From Candidatus Neomarinimicrobiota bacterium (GTDB taxonomy: Bacteria > Fidelibacterota > UBA8477 > JABMPR01), in contig JADHUM010000026.1 in assembly GCA_016784545.1 (NCBI GenBank), positions 1 through 49,144 of the forward strand: a stretch of DNA of 49,144 bases, given 5' to 3'. Under the pieces are notes generated by a model. It saw only the letters and a program-made list of their open reading frames with translations, ran no database searches and was not told the DNA's origin. Positions 25,462 through 34,204 of this stretch are shown one piece after another. Every line of letters begins with the position of its first letter. Within the stretch, counting starts at the first letter, position 1. A program made the position numbers and the translations under genes.

Positions 25462-25863
25462 CTAGCGGGTCAGATCAGTCAAATTCTTTGATCTCAGGAC
25501 CTTTGCCATTGCGGCTTGAGCCTCATCCCATACATCATGCATTCCACATTCGGTCATGAATTCACAAGAAGCATCTTCTAAAAGACACTCATTCAGTGCC
25601 AGAGGTCCCTCAAGAGCTTCTACGACTTCAAGCACAGTAATTTCTTTTGGATCGCGAGATAAGCGTACACCACCTGATACACCGCGTGTGCTAAAAATAA
25701 TCCCTTGTTGAACAAGGGGCTTGAACAATTTTCTAAGAAATGGTTCAGGGATTTTCTTATTCTCGGAAATATCACCAATACTGATGCGGCTCTTATCTCC
25801 ATTTTCGACCAGATACCTCACGGCCCTCAGTCCATATTCCCCAGCTTTAGTCAAACGAATCAC
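25462..25863 (-). CDS. Rrf2-family transcription regulator, Fe-S type
   Basis: A 133-residue Rrf2 regulator (IscR/NsrR relatives). The winged helix occupies residues 1-80 (RLTKAGEYGLRAVRYLV; ISIGDISENKKIPEPFLRKLFKPLVQQGIIFSTRGVSGGVRLSRDP). Cys93, Cys100 and Cys106 are spaced like the 2Fe-2S or 4Fe-4S ligands of the family, so iron-sulfur, NO or redox sensing is likely. It uses a GTG start at 25863 with AAGGAG seven bases before. It lies 41 bases before the transketolase gene and may control it. The palindromic motif GAGAATATTACTC upstream (25937-25949) is a candidate binding site. Confidence 0.92.
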   Translation of the reverse strand: MIRLTKAGEYGLRAVRYLVENGDKSRISIGDISENKKIPEPFLRKLFKPLVQQGIIFSTRGVSGGVRLSRDPKEITVLEVVEALEGPLALNECLLEDASCEFMTECGMHDVWDEAQAAMAKVLRSKNLTDLTR

Positions 25864-25949
25864 AATATTACTCCTTGTCTCATTAACCAGTGGATTTTCC
25901 CATCATTGGGCATTACAGCATCAAACTACTATTTGTGAGAATATTACTC
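25864..25949 (-). promoter_or_regulatory. Repeated AATATTACTC motif upstream of the Rrf2 gene
   Basis: AATATTACTC occurs at 25864-25873 (spanning the ribosome site) and again at 25940-25949, where with preceding bases it forms the imperfect palindrome GAGAATATTACTC. A third copy, AATATTACTCCT, lies directly before the ferritin-like gene at 29032-29043. Autoregulation by the Rrf2 protein is a possible reading. Confidence 0.3.
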
Positions 25950-26025
25950 TTAATAGCGAGAAATCCCAGATGAAGTTTAGATTTTTCACAGATTGTTTCC
26001 AATTGAATCCGTTAGAAAAGGAGGA

Positions 26026-26217
26026 CTACTCCTCTACTGTTGAGCTACCCTTTTGAATTATCAGTGCAATACCTGCCAGACTGGCAACAAGTCCCAACCC
26101 CAGAAAGAAGATATCAAAAGCATCTGCTGCTCCGCCCAATATATTCAGCCAGGCCTCTCCCAGGGAGATTGCGCCAACCACCAGGGCTGAGTATCCGACT
26201 TTTTTTTCTTCTTTCAT
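26026..26217 (-). CDS. Small two-helix membrane protein
   Basis: A 63-residue protein with a charged start (MKEEKKVG), two hydrophobic segments (about residues 9-30 and 34-54) and a polar tail. AGGAAG just before the ATG supports translation. I do not recognise a family. The gene stands between the Rrf2 gene and the M1 aminopeptidase, with its own gaps of about 160 and 130 bases. Confidence 0.6.
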   Translation of the reverse strand: MKEEKKVGYSALVVGAISLGEAWLNILGGAADAFDIFFLGLGLVASLAGIALIIQKGSSTVEE

Positions 26218-26345
26218 AACTTCCTGTCATCTAGGTGAAAATTTCTAGTTTCGATGACATAACGGCAAATATGTTGCCAAACCCAGAGACAAAGCAATTT
26301 TTGCCTCTGTAATAGTGTATAGTTTAGTGCAATTGCAGCAGGGAA

Positions 26346-28325
26346 TTATTTCAGAATAGATATTTTTTGAGAGAAAGACCCATGTTCAGTTGAGGTAATT
26401 TGCGCAATGTATACCCCTGAGCCAAGATTCATCCCGTTGATGTCTCTGCCATCCCAATGGACTTCATATACCCCTGACGTGGTGTTCCTCAGGGACGTGG
26501 AGTAGACTTCACTGCCGCGGAGATCATAGATACTGAGTGTTCCATGGAAGTATGCATCTGTGGTGTACGGAATATTCACTTCACCATTGAATGGATTCGG
26601 ATAAGCCGCAAGAAGTGTAAACCTCCTGGGATTGAAACCTCCATCTACATCGGCTACCTGGTTGGCACTTTTTAGAATCCACTCGTTTTCATCAAAAGAA
26701 AGTTCAGTTGGGACAAAATTTAGCGTGATATTGAAATCCTGAGCTCTCAGGGAATCCCAGATCACCATATGTGCCTCATTGGTCCCATCACCAAAGCTTA
26801 GATCAATTGGCATTTTAAATGTTGGCAGGGAGCTGCCCTGAATCTGATCAACATGGACAGTCACCTGGGAATTTCCAAATTCATCCGCCGTGCTGGCACT
26901 CCACCACCATCGATATGAGGGTCTCCCAATGCCATAAATCCATTGGTCGAAAAACCATTCCAGATCCTGTCCCCAGACTTCTTCAACAACACCCTGAAAA
27001 TCCTCTGTGGATGCGGTTCTAAACTGGAAGGCTTCACGATAAGCGGCAAGACTGGCAAAAAAGGTCTCATCCCCTACGACATGTCTCAACATATGTAGAA
27101 CCCAGGCACCTTTTTGATAGACCATGGAGTAGCTGAAAATTGCACCCACACTGCTGGTATCAGGTCGATATACCGAGCTGTTCACGTCATTCACTTTTGA
27201 TGCCATATGGGCATGATAGGCTTCTTCCCCATTTACAGCGCCCCAATACAAGGCTTCAGAATAGGTTGCGAACCCTTCATTGATCCAGATGTGATGGAAA
27301 TTGCTGCATGTGACCAGATCTCCCCACCACTGGTGAGCCAACTCATGGGCAATCGTATTTTCACCGAATGAACCCATACTGGAACAGGTCTGGTGCTCCA
27401 TGGCACCTCCCCATCCAAATTGAGCCATCCCATACTTCTCTTCAGAGAAAGGGTATTTACCATAATATTCACCAAATATATCTATCATATCTGCGGTTCT
27501 ATTCCAGACTTCCATGATGGGCTCTGTTGCTGAGGGTGGATACATCCAGTATTCCAGAGGCATGGAATCACCATCTGCGAAATGATGCATTTCAGTCCAG
27601 TAGGTATAGTCAGTAATGGCCAGTGAGACCAGGTAGGTCGTAATGGGATACTTATGTTCCCACACAGTCGTTTTTGTGCTATCCAGATTTAGGGTCTCTG
27701 AAACAAGCATTCCATTGGAAACGGCATCCAAATCAGCATCCGTAGTCAGGGATACTCTCACAGAATCAGCCTTATCCGTGGGGACATCCTTGCAAGGCCA
27801 CCAGGATCGAGCCCCATAGGGTTCACTCAGGGTCGAGATCATGGGAGGTCGTGTGACATTGCCGTATTGATGGCCAAATGCAAAGGCTTGAAAACCACCC
27901 TGCAGAGGATGGCCGTGATACTGGATGCCCACGACTACCGATTCTCCCACATTGTAGCTACCATCAAGGTCAATGCTCAGCAAATCGGAGAAGTGATTAA
28001 AGGTGGCTCCATTCAGAGTAACTGCATCGACTGTCATGCCACTGGCAAAATCCAATTGAATGTTTTCCAGATTGTCCACTTCTGGCAATAAGTGAACCTC
28101 GACGTTGCCATAAATAATTTCAGTTTCAATGTTAATATCTATTTCAAGATTGTAGTAATGCACGTTGTAATCAAAAATATCAGCTCGCTGGGAAGCCTTG
28201 GCCAGAGCAGAATAGTGGGAAGCCATTTCTGAGATGGGCTTACAGGGGACATTAGTATTTTCATAGACTTGAGCGAAAACCGAACTCATAAAAAGGATGC
28301 TAAATATGTAGGTGAAATGTTTCAT
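26346..28325 (-). CDS. Secreted M1-family aminopeptidase with C-terminal sorting domain
   Basis: A gluzincin aminopeptidase of 659 residues. With ATG at 28325 (GAGGA five bases upstream) it begins MKHFTYIFSILFMSSVFAQ, a signal peptide; an upstream TTG adds four residues. GAMEHQ (307-312) and HELAHQWWGD with zinc ligands His327, His331 and Glu350 (NEGFATYSE) define M1. The last 80 residues (LLAAYPNPFNGEVNIPY to SFSQKISILK) are a FlgD/Por-type sorting domain, as on proteins exported by type IX-like secretion in FCB bacteria. It would release N-terminal residues from peptides outside the cell or at its surface. Confidence 0.93.
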   Translation of the reverse strand: MKHFTYIFSILFMSSVFAQVYENTNVPCKPISEMASHYSALAKASQRADIFDYNVHYYNLEIDINIETEIIYGNVEVHLLPEVDNLENIQLDFASGMTVDAVTLNGATFNHFSDLLSIDLDGSYNVGESVVVGIQYHGHPLQGGFQAFAFGHQYGNVTRPPMISTLSEPYGARSWWPCKDVPTDKADSVRVSLTTDADLDAVSNGMLVSETLNLDSTKTTVWEHKYPITTYLVSLAITDYTYWTEMHHFADGDSMPLEYWMYPPSATEPIMEVWNRTADMIDIFGEYYGKYPFSEEKYGMAQFGWGGAMEHQTCSSMGSFGENTIAHELAHQWWGDLVTCSNFHHIWINEGFATYSEALYWGAVNGEEAYHAHMASKVNDVNSSVYRPDTSSVGAIFSYSMVYQKGAWVLHMLRHVVGDETFFASLAAYREAFQFRTASTEDFQGVVEEVWGQDLEWFFDQWIYGIGRPSYRWWWSASTADEFGNSQVTVHVDQIQGSSLPTFKMPIDLSFGDGTNEAHMVIWDSLRAQDFNITLNFVPTELSFDENEWILKSANQVADVDGGFNPRRFTLLAAYPNPFNGEVNIPYTTDAYFHGTLSIYDLRGSEVYSTSLRNTTSGVYEVHWDGRDINGMNLGSGVYIAQITSTEHGSFSQKISILK

Positions 28326-28455
28326 AAAATTCCTCAAAATATATTAACGGAAAATAGGTCAACAATTACTCCCATGCAATATCTCTCACTTCAAATACAT
28401 TAAAGAATTAGTGACATTCTAAGGAATAAAGCTGCTCATATTTCAAAAACGCAAA

Positions 28456-28477
28456 GCGCGGATTAGAATCCGCGCCT
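28456..28477 (-). terminator. Intrinsic terminator after the ferritin-like gene
   Basis: GGCGCGGATT and AATCCGCGC form a strong stem with a short loop, followed on the minus strand by TTTGCGTTTTT. It lies about 35 bases beyond the ferritin-like stop at 28509. Confidence 0.8.
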
Positions 28478-28508
28478 TGAAAAAAAATGATACCTCGAGC
28501 AGGGAAAT

Positions 28509-29030
28509 TTACATCGGCCAGAAATTGGAGTCGTTCCAGACTTCCTGTCTGAAATCTTCCTCCAGAGCCATGAGTTTTTGGTGATGATCAATTTCCCAGT
28601 CTGTAAGCCAGGTAAAAAGTTGCTTGATATCAGGATCAGTAGCAGCCAGTTCTTCTTTCTGATAGAATTTGAAAGCACGTTCTTCCAGTGTGAGTGCGAT
28701 ACTTATTGCTGAAGAGTCAAAATCGCTGTTTCTCAATTCCATAAGAAAAGACTTATCGATAATGGGGTCTTTAAAACCGAATTCGAGCTCTGCTTCCGTC
28801 GGCAAGACAACCTTGCCTTCATCCAGGTGCCGCTTGAAAGTCAACTGCAGGATTTTTAAGTGATGTTCTTCCTCTTTCACCATATGCTCAAAAAGTTCTT
28901 TGGCCACCTTGGAAGTGGCTGTCTTGGCAGCCATGGCGAAAAACTCTTTACCATTCATTTCTAAAAGAATGGCTCGTTTAAGCACATCCTGTACAGATTT
29001 AAATTCAGACGATTTTTCAGCTGCATTCAC
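28509..29030 (-). CDS. Ferritin-like / rubrerythrin-type diiron protein
   Basis: A 173-residue four-helix-bundle protein. The two iron-binding ExxH pairs are E53-H56 (KEEEHHLKIL) and E146-H149 (WEIDHHQKL), with Glu24/Glu29 and Glu116/117 as further ligands, as in rubrerythrins. There is no C-terminal rubredoxin domain, so it resembles the erythrin/ferritin-like branch. A role in peroxide reduction or iron handling is likely. It uses a GTG start at 29030 with GAGGAG upstream, in a leader nearly identical to that of the Rrf2 gene. The small Cys-rich gene upstream (29-base gap) is probably co-transcribed. Confidence 0.88.
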   Translation of the reverse strand: MNAAEKSSEFKSVQDVLKRAILLEMNGKEFFAMAAKTATSKVAKELFEHMVKEEEHHLKILQLTFKRHLDEGKVVLPTEAELEFGFKDPIIDKSFLMELRNSDFDSSAISIALTLEERAFKFYQKEELAATDPDIKQLFTWLTDWEIDHHQKLMALEEDFRQEVWNDSNFWPM

Positions 29031-29059
29031 AAATATTACTCCTCATCCTTAGATGAATT

Positions 29060-29287
29060 TTAATTGTATTCCTCATCCTCGTCTGAATCTTTTTCGAGCT
29101 CTGCTTTCTGCTCCATACGGTAAATGGCACAATGCTCAATTTCAGAATCGCGAAAACTTGTCAATGGGTTGTAGTCGCTTTTGAAGCGATTTTCACAATC
29201 ATTAGCAGCTTCAGGACCAGATGGACATTCAATATCATACACCGGGCAGAAACCTTTACGTTGCTCTGATTCATTTGATGTCATCAT
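29060..29287 (-). CDS. Small Cys-containing protein next to ferritin-like gene
   Basis: A 75-residue acidic, soluble protein without a signal peptide. Cysteines occur in FCPVYDIECPSG, NDCENRF and EHCAIYRM, four in all, which could bind a metal or Fe-S cluster. AAAGGAAG stands five bases before the ATG at 29287; the ATG at 29305 is less likely. I do not recognise a characterised family. Its place directly before a diiron protein suggests a redox or iron role. Confidence 0.6.
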   Translation of the reverse strand: MMTSNESEQRKGFCPVYDIECPSGPEAANDCENRFKSDYNPLTSFRDSEIEHCAIYRMEQKAELEKDSDEDEEYN

Positions 29288-29393
29288 TATTCTTCCTTTA
29301 ACCATAAGCCAAAGTGAGACAGCAGTTCATCGCGCTGCGATCTCATAATATAATCATGACCTGCAAAAAATCGGTATTGCTTGTTAAAAAAAT

Positions 29394-29419
29394 GCGGGAC
29401 TCGAAAATTCGAGTCCCGC
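29394..29419 (-). terminator. Intrinsic terminator after the DHOD-like gene
   Basis: GCGGGACTCGAA and TTCGAGTCCCGC form a 12-bp perfect stem around AA; on the minus strand ATTTTTTTAAC follows. It ends the nifJ/DHOD-like transcript. Confidence 0.92.
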
Positions 29420-29436
29420 AAGTTAAAGGATATCAG

Positions 29437-30441
29437 TTAGAATTTATTTTGGGCCTGAAAATCCAATAAAGTTCGCATATAGTTATCACGAACCAATGTT
29501 TGTGGCTTGGGTGAATGAATGAGGCTCATGCTACCCTTCATCTGGGCAATGCTTTGGTATTCATTCTCATCCATCCAGGTGATCAGGTCTTTCTCGATGG
29601 TTTTAATCAGTTCGGGACCATGGGCCATGAGTGCTGAGGTCAGCATAGTGACATCAGCGCCGGACATGACAAGCTTGAGAACATCACTGGCACTATGAAC
29701 ACCGCCGCTGGCAGCAAAGTTCATGTTCACATTTCCACGCAGAATGGATATCCAGCGCATGGGAAGTCTAATATCCCTGCTATGGCTCAAATGAATCTGG
29801 CGCCTGGTTTCCAACTTTTCCAGATCGATATCAGGATGGTAGAAACGATTAAACATGACCAGCGCATCTGCGCCAACTCCTTCCAAAGCCTTGGCTACTG
29901 CAGGTAGAGAACTAAACCGGGATCCAATTTTAACGGCAACTGGAATATCCACATTAGATTTCACCCAGCTCACAATATCTGTGTAACGCTTTTCAACGTC
30001 AGCACTGCTCTCATTGAAATCCACAGGTAAATAGTGAATATTCAATTCCAGACCATCAGCTCCGGCTTCCTGGATTTTCTTGGCATATTTCATCCATCCA
30101 CCAGGAGTGGCTCCATTCAAGCTGGCGATAACAGGAATATCCACACCCTCTTTAATTTTGCGCAAATTTTCCAGATAGTCCTGGGGTCCAGACAGATATT
30201 CATGAGCCTGTGGGAAAAAACTCAGAGATTCAGCATATGAATCGGTCCCATAGTCCATAAAATGCTCTATAGTGCTGTCTTCCTGCTCAATCTGTTCTTC
30301 AAAGAGAGAAAACAACACCACTGCAGAGGCGCCATTGTCTTCAAGTATCTTAATTTTATCCAGTTTTTCTGTCAGCGGTGAAGCTGAGGGAACTAAAGGA
30401 TTCTTTAATTCCAAGCCCATATAATTTGTACTTAGACGCAT
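29437..30441 (-). CDS. Dihydroorotate dehydrogenase-like flavoprotein
   Basis: A TIM-barrel FMN protein of 334 residues resembling DHOD class 1 (MGLELKNPLVPSASPLT at the N terminus; IPVAVKIGSRFS; FAASGGVHSASDVLKLVMSGADVTMLTSALM for phosphate binding of FMN). In PyrD the catalytic base region is conserved near SCPN; here the corresponding part is ELNIHYLP, so pyrimidine synthesis is doubtful. Such DHOD-like genes frequently sit beside nifJ, as here (26-base gap), which suggests a link to ferredoxin-dependent metabolism rather than to orotate. Function not established. Confidence 0.85.
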   Translation of the reverse strand: MRLSTNYMGLELKNPLVPSASPLTEKLDKIKILEDNGASAVVLFSLFEEQIEQEDSTIEHFMDYGTDSYAESLSFFPQAHEYLSGPQDYLENLRKIKEGVDIPVIASLNGATPGGWMKYAKKIQEAGADGLELNIHYLPVDFNESSADVEKRYTDIVSWVKSNVDIPVAVKIGSRFSSLPAVAKALEGVGADALVMFNRFYHPDIDLEKLETRRQIHLSHSRDIRLPMRWISILRGNVNMNFAASGGVHSASDVLKLVMSGADVTMLTSALMAHGPELIKTIEKDLITWMDENEYQSIAQMKGSMSLIHSPKPQTLVRDNYMRTLLDFQAQNKF

Positions 30442-30467
30442 ATCAATTATTCCTTTATGATCTTCAC

Positions 30468-33400
30468 TTAAGCTTCATCGTATGTTATGGCAGCCAGCTT
30501 GGCATAATATTCATACTTTTCTTTGGCTGCTACATCAGAGGCTTCTATATATTTAGCTGACAACTCAGGGTCAATACGACTCAGAATAGAAAATCTCGTT
30601 TCATTCATGGCATATTCACGGACATGTTTCTTAGGAGGTTTGGAATCCAGTGTGAGTGGGTTTTTGCCTTCTATTGCCAACATTGGGTTGTAGCGATAAA
30701 GTGTCCAATAAGCACTTTCAACTGCCAACTTCTGCTGATCCATTCCCTTGGCCATATCTATTCCATGTGCGATACACTGACTATAGGCAATGATAAGCGA
30801 TGGACCATCATATGCCTCGGCTTCCATAAAGGCGCGGACTGTCTGAGCATCACTTGAGCCCATTGCCACGGAGGCGACATAGACGTTTTTATAGCTCATG
30901 GCCATCATCCCGAGATCTTTTTTACCTGATGGTTTTCCGGCAGCAGCAAATTTCGCAACTGCACCAAGAGGGGTAGCTTTGGATTTCTGACCACCTGTGT
31001 TTGAATAAACTTCGGTGTCCAAAACCAGGATATTCACATTCTTACCTGAAGCAAGAACATGATCAAGACCACCATAACCGATATCGTAGGCCCAGCCATC
31101 TCCACCCATGATCCAGACACTCTTCTTGACAAGATTATCGGCAACCGATAACAATTGTCTACTCAGAGGTGTATCCAGTTTTTCAACAATGTCAGTCATT
31201 TGCTTCACACGCATACGCTGTTCGAATATCTCAGGCTCATTTGCTTGAGACGCGTTGGCTATTGAAGCAACCAGATCAGCACCAATATCATCCTTGAGAA
31301 GGGTCATAAGTTCAACAGCATGTATCTGATGCTTATCAATGGATAAACGGTATCCCAGACCAAATTCAGCATTGTCTTCAAAGAGCGAATTGTTCCATGT
31401 TGGTCCTCGTCCAGCCTTGTTGGTAGACCAGGGAGTTGTGGGGAGATTACCACCATAAATGGATGAACAACCTGTTGCATTGGCAATCACCATACGATCC
31501 CCAAATAATTGAGACGTGAGCTTAACATAGGGTGTTTCTCCACAACCCACGCAAGCTCCAGAGAACTCGAAAAGAGGCTGTAAAAGCTGTGAGCCCTTGA
31601 CAGTGGAATGTTTGATATTGGAGCGATCCACTTCAGGAAGATCCATGAAGAAATCCCAATTGGTTCTTTCAGCTTCACGCAATGGACGCTGATCGGCCAT
31701 GTTGATGGCTTTGCGACTGAGATTGCTCTTATCACGGGCGGGACAGATTTCAACACAGAGATTACAACCCGTGCAATCCTCAACAGCAACTTGTAGAATA
31801 TACTGAGATCCTGCTTCCCACTCTTTACCCTTGGCACTCACATGCTTCATGGTTGCCGGGCTACCTTCGAATGCACTCTCATCTGCAATTTTGGGACGAA
31901 TCGCAGCATGGGGACAAACCATGGCACACTTGTTACACTGTATACAAATATCTGGTTCCCAAACTGGAACTTCCAGTGCGATATTTCTTTTCTCCCACTG
32001 TGTGGTCCCTGTAGGCCAGGTACCATCATTGGGCATGGCACTCACGGGAAGATCATCTCCACGACCTGCAATAATCTCAGCAGTGACTTTCTGAACGAAT
32101 TCAGGAGCAGCCTCAGGTACGATTAAACGAAGTGCATCGCTGCCATTCAGGGTCGTTGGCACGTCAACCTGGAAAAGGTTGGAGACAGATTGATCCACAG
32201 CATGGAAGTTTTTCTCCACAATGGATCCACCCTTTTTACTGTAGGTCTTTTTAATAGCTTCCTTGATCTTAGCAATGGATTCATCTTTGGGAAGAATGCC
32301 TGAGATGGCAAAGAAGCAGGTTTGCATAATGGTATTTATACGCATACCCATGCCCGTTTCCTGGGCAACTTTAACTGCGTTGATCACATAGAATTTAAGT
32401 TTCTTATCAATGATCTGTTTTTGATAAGCTCTTGATAGTGCACCCCAAATCTCATCTTTGTTCAGGTGACTATTCAATAGGAAAGTCGCACCTTCTTCTG
32501 CCTTGGAAAGCACATCAAACTGCTCCAGGAGTTCGTACTGGTGACAGGCGATAAAATTGGCCTTATCTATAAGATAGGTTGATTGAATTTTGTCTTTTCC
32601 AAAACGAAGGTGAGATGTGGTGGTACTCCCTGATTTCTTGGAGTCATAAACAAAATGACCCTGGGCATAATTGTCAGTGCCTTCTCCAATAATTTTAATG
32701 GAGTTCTTATTGGCTCCAACTGTACCGTCAGCTCCCAGACCATAAAAGAGACCCCGGAATACTTCACCTTTAATGGTTCGATATTCTGGATCATAATCCA
32801 ATGAAGTATGGGACACATCATCATTAATACCGATGGTGAAGTGATTTTTAGGTTTGGCTGAATTCAGCTCATCGTAAATCGACTTAATCATGGCCGGTGT
32901 AAATTCCTTTGAGGAAAGACCATAGCGACCACCAATGATAACCGGAGTTTTCTCGAACTGGAAGTAATCTTCAATGGCGGCTTCTGCAAAGGCAGTCACC
33001 ACATCCTGATACATGGGCTCGCCGGCACCACCTGGCTCTTTGGTCCTATCAAGGACAGCGATTTTTTTAACGGATGCAGGTAGGGCTGATATAAAATGCT
33101 TGATAGAGAAGGGTCTAAAAAGACGAACTTTCAGCATTCCGACTTTCTCACCATTTGCATTCATGTGGTTAATGGTCTCTTCCACGGTTTCAGCACCAGA
33201 ACCCATGATGATGATCACACGATCAGCATCTTCAGGTCCCACATAATCGAATAGGTGATATTGACGGCCAGTAATCTTGGCAAAACGATCCATGGTTTTT
33301 TGCACCAACTCAGGAGCAGCTTCATAGAAGGGGTTGACAGTCTCGCGTCCCTGGAAATAAACATCAGGGTTCTGGGCGGTTCCGCGAAGAACGGGTCGGT

Positions 33401-34031
33401 TGGGATTCATACCACGGTTGCGATGGGCAATCACCCATTCATCATCAATCATACCACGGATATCTTCATCTTCGAGTTGCTCAATTTTCATGACTTCGTG
33501 TGAGGTACGAAATCCATCAAAAAAGTGAATAAAGGGAACGCGGGTCTGGAGGGTGGCTGACTGGGAAATAAGGGCGCTATCCATAACTTCCTGCACTGAG
33601 TTTGCAGCCAACATAGCCCAACCAGTTGCACGGGTGGCCATCACATCAGAGTGATCACCAAAAATTGAGAGAGCTTGAGCAGCCAATGACCGAGCCGATA
33701 CATGAAATACTGTTGCGGTTAACTCACCAGCAATCTTATACATGTTGGGAATCATGAGCAGCAAGCCCTGAGAGGCTGTAAAGGTCGTAGTCAAGGCACC
33801 AGTCTGTAGCGCACCATGGACTGCACCAGCAGCTCCACCTTCACTTTGCATCTCTTCTACAGTTGGGACCGTACCCCAGATGTTGGTTCTTCCCTGGGCG
33901 CTAAAGGCATCAGCCAACTCACCCATGTTTGAAGAAGGGGTGATTGGGTATATAGCGCAAATTTCGTTTGTCTTGTGGGCTATGTATGCAGCTGCATCAT
34001 TCCCATCGATGGTTACCATCTTACGTGTCAT
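30468..34031 (-). CDS. nifJ: Pyruvate:ferredoxin (flavodoxin) oxidoreductase
   Basis: Single-chain PFOR of 1187 residues: pyruvate + CoA + oxidised ferredoxin gives acetyl-CoA, CO2 and reduced ferredoxin. Domains run in the usual order: pyrimidine-binding domain I (MVTIDGNDAAAYIAHKTNEICAIYPITPSS), domain II and III (gamma), two 4Fe-4S motifs (CIQCNKCAMVCP and CTGCNLCVEICP), a further Cys cluster ligand region (ACVGCGETPY) and the C-terminal ThDP domain (GGDGWAYDIGYGG...LDTEVYSNTGGQKSKATPLG). Start ATG with AGGAG upstream. It is the first gene of a two-gene transcript with the DHOD-like protein. Confidence 0.97.
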   Translation of the reverse strand: MTRKMVTIDGNDAAAYIAHKTNEICAIYPITPSSNMGELADAFSAQGRTNIWGTVPTVEEMQSEGGAAGAVHGALQTGALTTTFTASQGLLLMIPNMYKIAGELTATVFHVSARSLAAQALSIFGDHSDVMATRATGWAMLAANSVQEVMDSALISQSATLQTRVPFIHFFDGFRTSHEVMKIEQLEDEDIRGMIDDEWVIAHRNRGMNPNRPVLRGTAQNPDVYFQGRETVNPFYEAAPELVQKTMDRFAKITGRQYHLFDYVGPEDADRVIIIMGSGAETVEETINHMNANGEKVGMLKVRLFRPFSIKHFISALPASVKKIAVLDRTKEPGGAGEPMYQDVVTAFAEAAIEDYFQFEKTPVIIGGRYGLSSKEFTPAMIKSIYDELNSAKPKNHFTIGINDDVSHTSLDYDPEYRTIKGEVFRGLFYGLGADGTVGANKNSIKIIGEGTDNYAQGHFVYDSKKSGSTTTSHLRFGKDKIQSTYLIDKANFIACHQYELLEQFDVLSKAEEGATFLLNSHLNKDEIWGALSRAYQKQIIDKKLKFYVINAVKVAQETGMGMRINTIMQTCFFAISGILPKDESIAKIKEAIKKTYSKKGGSIVEKNFHAVDQSVSNLFQVDVPTTLNGSDALRLIVPEAAPEFVQKVTAEIIAGRGDDLPVSAMPNDGTWPTGTTQWEKRNIALEVPVWEPDICIQCNKCAMVCPHAAIRPKIADESAFEGSPATMKHVSAKGKEWEAGSQYILQVAVEDCTGCNLCVEICPARDKSNLSRKAINMADQRPLREAERTNWDFFMDLPEVDRSNIKHSTVKGSQLLQPLFEFSGACVGCGETPYVKLTSQLFGDRMVIANATGCSSIYGGNLPTTPWSTNKAGRGPTWNNSLFEDNAEFGLGYRLSIDKHQIHAVELMTLLKDDIGADLVASIANASQANEPEIFEQRMRVKQMTDIVEKLDTPLSRQLLSVADNLVKKSVWIMGGDGWAYDIGYGGLDHVLASGKNVNILVLDTEVYSNTGGQKSKATPLGAVAKFAAAGKPSGKKDLGMMAMSYKNVYVASVAMGSSDAQTVRAFMEAEAYDGPSLIIAYSQCIAHGIDMAKGMDQQKLAVESAYWTLYRYNPMLAIEGKNPLTLDSKPPKKHVREYAMNETRFSILSRIDPELSAKYIEASDVAAKEKYEYYAKLAAITYDEA

Positions 34032-34204
34032 TAATTTCTCCTGTGTATGGCGAGTGGATTTAATCCTGAGAATTGTTCGTAAAGCATCGCCTCAAACATA
34101 TATAAATATCATGCCAAAGGAAGCCCAAAGGCGATTAATTTTTGCTTATATGACGATTTTTATCATGGGGTAACCCTTTCCCCCGTCAGCGGTGTCGGGA
34201 TGGT

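Noticed and set aside
26264-26309. Terminator hairpins after the M1 aminopeptidase (GGCAA/TTGCC and CAGAG/CTCTG)
   Set aside because: Short or mismatched stems without a T run on the minus strand.
34160-34204. Terminator after the PNPFN-tailed protein (CCCG/CGGG)
   Set aside because: Four-bp stem with a large loop; too weak to call.
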